A program made the translations under genes and the position numbers. From positions 1 through 10,672 of the forward strand of contig WJMB01000019.1 in assembly GCA_014728185.1 (NCBI GenBank): 10,672 bases of DNA. The letters are read 5' to 3'. This DNA comes from Candidatus Coatesiibacteriota bacterium (GTDB lineage: Bacteria; RBG-13-66-14). Position 1 is the stretch's first letter. Each line of letters begins with the position of its first letter. Shown here piece after piece: positions 6,211 through 10,672 of this stretch. The notes under the pieces were generated by a model. The model was not told the origin of the DNA. It saw only the letters and a program-made list of their open reading frames with translations, and did not search any database.

Positions 6211-6865
6211 AGGCTATGCCGAATGATGTTCGGCCTGCCAACTCAACCCCACAGCGCCTGCTATTTATATATGAATGATAATTAGTTGCTTAGCATCGAT
6301 AAATCGTCATCGAAGCCCATTGCGCCAGGCAGTTGATAATGGAGCGTCGTGACGTCGCTACGGGCATCCTGGGAATGTGGAAATCCAGGTACCTGCCACA
6401 AGCGGCTCACTTGATGTGCACACCTGATTTCCCAATGACTGCTTGTATCAGAACGATATCCAGTAACACCATGGTCCGTGACAGTTAAGTGATCCCATTT
6501 TAAAATGTCCATTTCGTGACAGGTATCCGATGATCATCACGTCTATTATCAACAGGGTGCAATCATGATCAGGTCCGGACAGGGTATTCGATGCCATAAC
6601 TAATTGCTATTTGCCTTATAGCTGTGCACGTTGTCACTGTCCGTACTTAGTCTGGTGGCGGAAAACCAGACATCCGCTAAACGGACGCTGAGATTCGAGA
6701 AGCCGCGACTCCTGACGTACATCCTTGGCTTAACAGCCTGAGAAGGCTATCTGCTTTCTATTGTCGACTATATCAGATATGAAGATTGTAGCTTATCGAT
6801 CTGGAACCATTCGTGAGGTAGTCTTGAGCACTTCCGCTCCAAATGCCGCTCATTGTCTTTTCGAC
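6211..6865. repeat. Long dispersed intergenic repeat, copy 2 (long form)
   Basis: Bases 6211-6497 are about 94% identical to 1-287, and 6794-6865 match 303-375. The intervening 6498-6793 (about 296 bases) is absent from the first copy, so the two copies differ by one large insertion or deletion. The hairpin at 6218-6234 (GCCGAA/TTCGGC, 5-base loop) is fully paired here and keeps pairing through a G-U in the other copy. Another hairpin lies at 6343-6359, and a 10-base palindrome at 6386-6395. No terminal inverted repeats, target-site duplication or transposase gene is visible. The repeat ends about 80 bases from the 3' end of tRNA-Cys. Confidence 0.9.
6639..6686. other. Two-level stem-loop within the copy-2-specific segment
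   Basis: GTCTGGT (6650-6656) pairs with ACCAGAC (6665-6671) around an 8-base loop. GTCCGT (6639-6644) pairs with ACGGAC (6681-6686) to close it. A competing small hairpin (TCCG/CGGA, 6673-6685) would exclude the outer stem. No T-run follows. The segment is missing from the other repeat copy. An RNA role is possible but unproven. Confidence 0.45.
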
Positions 6866-6900
6866 ACCGGTTTATTTGCTTGCGATGCTCCACAAATGAA

Positions 6901-6922
6901 AACCAGCCCCGTGGGGCTGGTT
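6901..6922 (-). terminator. Intrinsic terminator of tRNA-Cys
   Basis: A perfect 10-bp stem (AACCAGCCCC, GT loop on the plus strand, GGGGCTGGTT) lies 24 bases beyond the tRNA 3' end. The innermost pairs would open to give a real loop. Read on the minus strand it runs into TTTTCATTT, a modest T-run, so it fits termination of the tRNA transcript. Confidence 0.8.
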
Positions 6923-6945
6923 TATCTGGAGGGCTCAAATTGGTG

Positions 6946-7021
6946 TGGAGGCGGCACCCGGACTCGAACCGGGGAATGAAGGATTTGCAATCCTCTGCCT
7001 TAGCCACTTGGCTATGCCGCC
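6946..7021 (-). tRNA. tRNA-Cys (anticodon GCA)
   Basis: The reverse complement folds into a full cloverleaf of 76 bases including an encoded CCA. Acceptor GGCGGCA pairs with TGCCGCC. The D stem is GCC/GGC. The anticodon stem GAGGA/TCCTT surrounds loop TTGCAAA with anticodon GCA. The variable loop has 5 bases. The T stem CCCGG/CCGGG surrounds TTCGAGT. The discriminator base is T(U), a key identity element of bacterial tRNA-Cys, which supports the call. The anticodon lies at about 6986-6988. Confidence 0.96.
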
Positions 7022-7044
7022 TACGGTGCTTTCCAGGGCAGGAA

Positions 7045-7074
7045 ATGGTAACTCAACGGCGCGGCGCAGGTCAA
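7045..7074 (-). promoter_or_regulatory. Probable sigma70-type promoter of tRNA-Cys
   Basis: On the minus strand, TTGACC (7069-7074, five of six consensus bases) is followed after 18 bases by TACCAT (7045-7050, four of six). Transcription would start near 7038, about 17 bases before the mature tRNA 5' end. The weak -10 keeps confidence moderate. Confidence 0.5.
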
Positions 7075-7090
7075 GACGTTAGCGATCGGC

Positions 7091-7119
7091 TTGCCCGGTA
7101 GGACCTCGCCGGTTATAAT
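7091..7119 (+). promoter_or_regulatory. Sigma70-type promoter for the acidic exported protein-panC operon
   Basis: TTGCCC (7091-7096) and a perfect TATAAT (7114-7119) are separated by the ideal 17 bases. Initiation near 7126 would give a leader of about 53 bases before the ATG at 7179. It diverges from the tRNA-Cys promoter, with the two -35 elements about 17 bases apart. Confidence 0.75.
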
Positions 7120-7178
7120 CAAGGCGGCTGACCAGTCATCCGAATGCTTGCACTTACCGCTATTGAAGGAGTGGAACC

Positions 7179-8921
7179 ATGGCCCTGGGAATGTTTTCCG
7201 GACTGCTGAGCCTGCTGGCGGCGCTTAGCCCGGCGGACCTGCCCGCCGATGTCACCGCCGACACCTGGCTGGCGGCCGCCCCCGATGATGCCCTGATCGC
7301 CGTTTATCTGCCCCGCTTCGCCCTGGACTACGCCTCGCTGGAGGGCGGCGGCCTGCTACAGATGATCGAGGCCGAGGGTTGGCCCCCGGACGAGGACGAC
7401 TTCCCCGAGGCGCTCAAAGAGTACGAACTCGCGGAGCTCATCGAGATGATCGACGCCGAGTTCCTGATCCTCGGCCTGCCCTGGGAGGAGGCCGACGAGT
7501 GGGAGGACGACACGGCCTTCTTCATGCGGGCGCGTCCCAACGATCCCGCAGCCCTGGAGCTGGCCGAAGCCGTCATCGAAGAGGGCCTGCGCGAGGAGGA
7601 GCTGGTCACCGCTGACCTGCCCTTCAACCCCGGCGACCTGCGGGCCTTCACCGCCGAGGACGGCGAGCTGCTGGCCCTCGACTCCGACAGTGTTTACTTC
7701 GCCGCCGATGTCGAGCTCTTCACCCGCGTCTACACCTGGAACGGACCCACGCTGAGCGGTCTCGACTCCTTCGAAGACGCCTTCAGCGATCTGGAATCCG
7801 CGGCCGCCGTGGCGGTCTACCTGGACCTGGCGGAGCTGCTGGCCCGCGAGCGCGCCGCCGATATCGCCTACTGGGAGCAGATGCAGGAGGAGTACCCGGA
7901 GGACGATTACCACTACGATCCCGAGCCGCCCAGCGAGTTCGAGCTCTCCCTGGACAAGCTGGCCGGAACCCTGGACCTGGACGGCGACCTCAACATCAAC
8001 CTGCTCTGGACCGATCAGGGCGTTGTAGAGCACCCGCTCTACCGGGCCTTCGTCGACGCCCGCCGCGCTCCCGAACTGGCCGCCCTGATTCCCACCCCCT
8101 GCACCGTCTTCGGCGAATTCCAGCTCCAGGGCATCCTCGATCCCCTGATCAGCCTGATCGAAGAGGACGCCGGCGAGGCCCCCCCCGAGATCGACGCCGT
8201 GCTGGCCGCCGCCGAGGAGCACCTGACCGGACGCTACGGCTTCTCCATCCACGCCCTGCAGGGCAGGCCCCAGAGCGAGGTGCTCGAGGAATTCTTCGAC
8301 GACGTGATCGACTTCAACATGGACTTCGCCGACCCGCGCCTGATCGTCTACGCCGAGAGCCCGGACTCCGCGGCCCTGCTGGAGACCGTCGAGGACACGC
8401 TGATCGAGTACGGCGTCGCCACGCTGCCGCGCAGCTACGGCGGCGTCGGCGGCCTGGAGATCATCCCCGCCGATGCCGACGGGGACTCGGACGAGCCCTC
8501 GTTGCACCTATTCCCTCTGAACGACACCTACCTCGGCGTGACCGTGGACGAGCTCTCCGCTGAGTGGATCCTGGGACAGTTCGCCGGCCGGGGCGTGCTG
8601 GCCGAAGAGGAGAGCTTCAGCACCAGCGCCGCCGCCGTTAATGATCCGGTGAGCCTGGTCTTTCACCTGGACATGGCAGCCCTGCTGCTCGCCTCGGAGC
8701 CGCCGGAGATGGCCGAAACGATGAGCGAGTTCCTGGGCGCGATCCAGCCCCTGGGATTGAACCTCAGCGTCCTCGAAGACCGCCTGAACGCGCGGACCGA
8801 CGCCACCGCCCTGGAATCGGTCTTCGGATTGTTCTTCGGCATGGTGTCCATGGCCTTCGAAGAGCCCTACTACGGCGAGGAATCCGTCATGCAGGAAAAC
8901 GAACTGAGCAACAAGGAGTAG
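7179..8921 (+). CDS. Large acidic putative secreted protein, reminiscent of DUF3352 proteins
   Basis: No enzyme family is recognised. The 580-residue product begins with a weak signal-peptide-like core (GMFSGLLSLLAALS, 4-17) without basic residues, so export is likely but not certain. The rest is very acidic, with an Asp/Glu/Tyr-rich patch at about 234-255. Two segments look like copies of one unit. Residues 171-222 (SVYFAADVELFT, then SFEDAF, then AVAVYLDLAELL) parallel 449-503 (DTYLGVTVDELS, then SFSTSA, then VSLVFHLDMAALL), which suggests two tandem domains. This arrangement and the recurring LDxAxLL strand-helix recall DUF3352 proteins, though I hold that loosely. The only Cys is residue 308, and no lipobox is present. 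AAGGAG at 7165-7170 sets the start. The stop codon is 2 bases before the panC start, and panC's ribosome-binding site lies within this gene's last codons. Confidence 0.8.
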   Translation: MALGMFSGLLSLLAALSPADLPADVTADTWLAAAPDDALIAVYLPRFALDYASLEGGGLLQMIEAEGWPPDEDDFPEALKEYELAELIEMIDAEFLILGLPWEEADEWEDDTAFFMRARPNDPAALELAEAVIEEGLREEELVTADLPFNPGDLRAFTAEDGELLALDSDSVYFAADVELFTRVYTWNGPTLSGLDSFEDAFSDLESAAAVAVYLDLAELLARERAADIAYWEQMQEEYPEDDYHYDPEPPSEFELSLDKLAGTLDLDGDLNINLLWTDQGVVEHPLYRAFVDARRAPELAALIPTPCTVFGEFQLQGILDPLISLIEEDAGEAPPEIDAVLAAAEEHLTGRYGFSIHALQGRPQSEVLEEFFDDVIDFNMDFADPRLIVYAESPDSAALLETVEDTLIEYGVATLPRSYGGVGGLEIIPADADGDSDEPSLHLFPLNDTYLGVTVDELSAEWILGQFAGRGVLAEEESFSTSAAAVNDPVSLVFHLDMAALLLASEPPEMAETMSEFLGAIQPLGLNLSVLEDRLNARTDATALESVFGLFFGMVSMAFEEPYYGEESVMQENELSNKE

Positions 8922-8923
8922 CC

Positions 8924-9784
8924 TTGGAAGTCATCCGCAGCGCCGCGGAAATGCGCGCCTGGTCCGAACAGGTCCGCTGCGGCGGTGCCGAGCTCTGCCT
9001 GGTGCCCACCATGGGTTCGCTCCACGAGGGGCACCTCTCCCTGGCGCGCGAGGCGCGGCGACGCGCCGACGTCGTCGCCGTCAGCATCTACGTCAATCCC
9101 ACCCAGTTCGGCCCCGGCGGCGACTACGAGCGCTACCCCCGCGATGAGAAGCGCGACCTGGAGCTGCTCCGGGAGCTGGGCGTCGATTGCGCCTTCATCC
9201 CCAAGTCGATGTACCCGCCGGGGGATTCCACCTTCATCGAGGTCCGGAGCAAGCTGACCGAAGTCCTCTGCGGTTCCCGCCGCCCCGGCCACTTCGCCGG
9301 GGTGGCCCGGGTGGTCGCCAAGCTGTTCATCATCGTCGCCCCCCACCGGGCCGTCTTCGGCCTCAAGGACTATCAGCAGTTGCTGGTCGTCCGTCGATTG
9401 GTCCGCGATCTGCACCTGGGCGTCGAGATCGTCGCCGCCCCCATCGTCCGCGACGCCGACGGTCTGGCCCTCTCCAGCCGCAACCGCTACCTGACGCCGG
9501 AGCAGCGTCGCCAGGCCCCGGCGCTCCACTCCGCGCTGCGGGCCGTCGAAGCGGCCTGGAAGGCCGGCGAGGACTCGGTCCACAACCTGGTCTCCCTGGG
9601 TCATCGCACGCTGAAAGAACAAGCCCCCGACGGCCGCCTGGAGTATCTCGAGCTGCGGCACCCCGCCACTCTGGAGGGCCTGGAGTTCGTCGGCTGGGAC
9701 GGCGCCCTGGCCGCCCTGGCCGTCCGTTTCGGCGACACCCGACTCATCGACAACATCCTGCTCCAGCACGAGCGCGACGCTTGA
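8924..9784 (+). CDS. panC: Pantothenate synthetase (pantoate--beta-alanine ligase)
   Basis: The enzyme condenses pantoate with beta-alanine using ATP (via pantoyl-AMP), the last step to pantothenate and hence coenzyme A, in the cytosol. The 286-residue product matches the family's usual 280-290. It shows the ATP-binding PTMGSLHEGH (28-37, with the HxGH signature at 34-37), SIYVNPTQF (54-62) and YPRD (71-74). RRPGHFAGVARVVAKLF (119-135), FGLKDYQQL (145-153), IVRDADGLALSSRNRYL (174-190) and the C-terminal beta-alanine-side domain complete it. All catalytic motifs appear intact. The start is TTG at 8924: AAGGAG at 8913-8918 precedes it by 5 bases, and the product begins MEVIRS in line with the family. 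It is coupled to the acidic exported protein gene upstream, an unexpected partner. No panB or panD is in the window. Confidence 0.97.
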   Translation: MEVIRSAAEMRAWSEQVRCGGAELCLVPTMGSLHEGHLSLAREARRRADVVAVSIYVNPTQFGPGGDYERYPRDEKRDLELLRELGVDCAFIPKSMYPPGDSTFIEVRSKLTEVLCGSRRPGHFAGVARVVAKLFIIVAPHRAVFGLKDYQQLLVVRRLVRDLHLGVEIVAAPIVRDADGLALSSRNRYLTPEQRRQAPALHSALRAVEAAWKAGEDSVHNLVSLGHRTLKEQAPDGRLEYLELRHPATLEGLEFVGWDGALAALAVRFGDTRLIDNILLQHERDA

Positions 9785-9810
9785 GCCCGCGCCGGACACT
9801 GTGCTACAAT
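9781..9810 (+). promoter_or_regulatory. Promoter-like element at the panC stop codon
   Basis: TTGAGC (9781-9786, overlapping the panC stop) and TACAAT (9805-9810, five of six) are 18 bases apart. The -10 is preceded by TG at 9802-9803, an extended -10. Initiation near 9817 would place the start about 60 bases upstream of an intrinsic terminator and 180 bases upstream of the chaperone gene. Confidence 0.6.
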
Positions 9811-9877
9811 CCCCCCCTATTTAATCCATTGGACCCGTCAGCGAATCTGCCGGCGGAACCGCCGACGACCCCGACAA

Positions 9878-9910
9878 ATCCGGGCGACGCCGGACGCCCG
9901 GATCGTTTTC
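9878..9910 (+). terminator. Intrinsic terminator between panC and the PpiD/SurA-like gene
   Basis: A perfect 9-bp stem (ATCCGGGCG at 9878-9886 with CGCCCGGAT at 9895-9903) closes an 8-base loop and is followed by CGTTTTC. It should end panC transcription. It also lies downstream of the promoter-like element at 9781-9810, so it could cut that transcript to about 90-95 bases. Confidence 0.8.
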
Positions 9911-9964
9911 AACGCCATCCGTCCCGCACGTCTGTGGCGTTCATGAAGCTTATCCGGTAAGGAC

Positions 9965-9982
9965 GGGGCGCCCAAGCGCCCC
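9965..9982 (+). promoter_or_regulatory. Hairpin abutting the ribosome-binding site of the PpiD/SurA-like gene
   Basis: GGGGCGC (9965-9971) pairs with GCGCCCC (9976-9982) around a 4-base loop. The ribosome-binding sequence GGGAGGT begins at the next base (9983). The hairpin could affect mRNA stability or ribosome access, but no T-run follows, so it is not a terminator. Confidence 0.45.
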
Positions 9983-9997
9983 GGGAGGTCGACCGAT

Positions 9998-10672
9998 ATG
10001 GTCATGCAGGCCATGCGCAAGAACCTGAAGGTGATCATCTGGGTCGCCATCATCGGTTTCCTGGCCACCGTCGTTTTCTCCTGGGGGATGAACTACACCT
10101 CGGGCGGCGGCTGTGAGAATGAGCCCATGGTCCTGGTCGTCAACGGCGAGGAAGTACCCGCCTACGAGTACGACCAGCTCTTCCGGGCCATCTTCAACCA
10201 GGAGGTCGAGCAGGCCAAGAGCCAGTACGGCCCACTCTACCACCCGGTCATCAACCAGCAGATCGCCGAGGATGTCTCCGCCGAGGTCCTCGAGATGCTT
10301 GTCCAGGAGTACGTCGTGCGCCAGCGCGCCGCCGAATGGGGCCTGACGGTCACCGACGGCGAGATCGACGACGTGATTCGCGCCACCCCTTACTTCCAGG
10401 ACGAGACCGGAGTCTTCAACCCCGAGGTCTACCTGGCCCAGCTCGACGAGTTCGGCACCACCGACGATGAGTACCGCGACAGCCTGCGCCGCGATCTGCT
10501 GGTCCGCAAGGTCTACTCGATCATCACCGATGCCGTCTTCGCACCCGAGCCCTACGCGCGGATGGAGTTCGTCGCGACCCGCCAGACGGCAACCGCCGAC
10601 GTGGTCGTCGTCCCCGGCGGCGACTTCCAGCAACTGGTCCAGCTCGACGAGGGCGAGGCCCGGGCCTACTAC
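9998..10672 (+). CDS. PpiD/SurA-type peptidyl-prolyl isomerase or chaperone (partial, 3' end outside window)
   Basis: The reading frame is open for 225 codons to the window edge. A basic start (MRKNLK, about 6-11) precedes one membrane helix (VIIWVAIIGFLATVVFSW, about 12-29), typical of inner-membrane-anchored, periplasm-facing PpiD proteins. Next comes the SurA/PpiD N-terminal chaperone module: VLVVNGEEVPAYEYDQL (45-61), VLEMLVQEYVVRQRAAEWGLTVTDGEIDDVI (97-127) and PYFQDETGVFNPEVYLAQL (131-149). The parvulin isomerase domain itself, if present, lies beyond the window, so isomerase activity is inferred only from the family. These proteins help newly exported proteins fold. GGGAGGT (9983-9989) is 8 bases before the ATG at 9998. 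Later in-frame ATGs (10004, 10013) have worse spacing. Cys39 follows a Gly-rich linker and is not a lipobox. Confidence 0.88.
   Translation, partial: MVMQAMRKNLKVIIWVAIIGFLATVVFSWGMNYTSGGGCENEPMVLVVNGEEVPAYEYDQLFRAIFNQEVEQAKSQYGPLYHPVINQQIAEDVSAEVLEMLVQEYVVRQRAAEWGLTVTDGEIDDVIRATPYFQDETGVFNPEVYLAQLDEFGTTDDEYRDSLRRDLLVRKVYSIITDAVFAPEPYARMEFVATRQTATADVVVVPGGDFQQLVQLDEGEARAYY

Noticed and set aside
6282..6512. A 76-codon minus-strand frame inside repeat copy 2, also open in the corresponding part of copy 1
   Set aside because: Most substitutions between the copies would change amino acids (for example several Arg/Ser to Cys), copy 1 has no start codon in frame, and no ribosome-binding site precedes the copy 2 ATG. 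The conservation is nucleotide-level, not protein-level.
7356..8507. A 383-codon minus-strand open frame antisense to the acidic exported protein gene
   Set aside because: Long antisense frames are expected in GC-rich genes. The product is low-complexity Gly/Val/Gln-rich with no motif, and the plus-strand gene has a promoter, ribosome-binding site and coherent protein.
8870..9799. A 309-codon minus-strand open frame antisense to panC
   Set aside because: panC is unambiguous on the plus strand. The antisense product has no recognisable domain and is a mirror of GC-rich codons.

Overview
The window looks like chromosomal DNA from an uncultivated, GC-rich bacterium with a Gram-negative style envelope. 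Two predicted lipoproteins, an exported zinc-ribbon protein, an acidic secreted protein and an N-terminally anchored PpiD/SurA-type chaperone support this. Protein style (very acidic, Ala/Leu/Glu rich, little Lys) recalls candidate-phylum genomes, but I cannot place it by phylum from sequence alone. No plasmid, phage, transposase or CRISPR signature is present.

Layout. (1) 1-640 is gene-free and holds one copy of a long repeat. (2) 641-3263 is a probable three-gene operon: an OsmC/Ohr-family thiol protein, a short FAD oxidoreductase of the SdhA/NadB/AprA superfamily, and a GT34-like glycosyltransferase that overlaps it by 4 bases. (3) 3264-3740 is gene-free, with a degenerate repeat module and nested stems. 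(4) 3741-5124 encodes a two-helix membrane protein and two small lipoproteins; a 186-base nested palindromic element (4424-4609) separates the lipoprotein genes. (5) A minus-strand gene (5213-5710) for an exported four-cysteine protein converges on this cluster across a shared hairpin. (6) 5711-6945 is the longest gene-free stretch and carries the second, longer copy of the repeat (6211-6865). (7) A minus-strand tRNA-Cys(GCA) with its own terminator and promoter diverges from a good sigma70-type promoter that drives a 580-residue acidic secreted protein and panC (pantothenate synthesis). (8) A promoter-like element at the panC stop codon and an intrinsic terminator about 75 bases later precede the PpiD/SurA-like gene, which runs off the window end.

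The genes look like ordinary housekeeping and envelope functions. The unusual content is between them. All three long gene-free stretches are much less GC-rich than the genes and share pieces of one dispersed, non-coding, palindrome-rich repeat family. Its best pair of blocks is about 94% identical over 287 bases without an indel. Together with the nested palindrome at 4424-4609, this is the best candidate here for something undescribed. The sequence supports its existence and structure but not a function.
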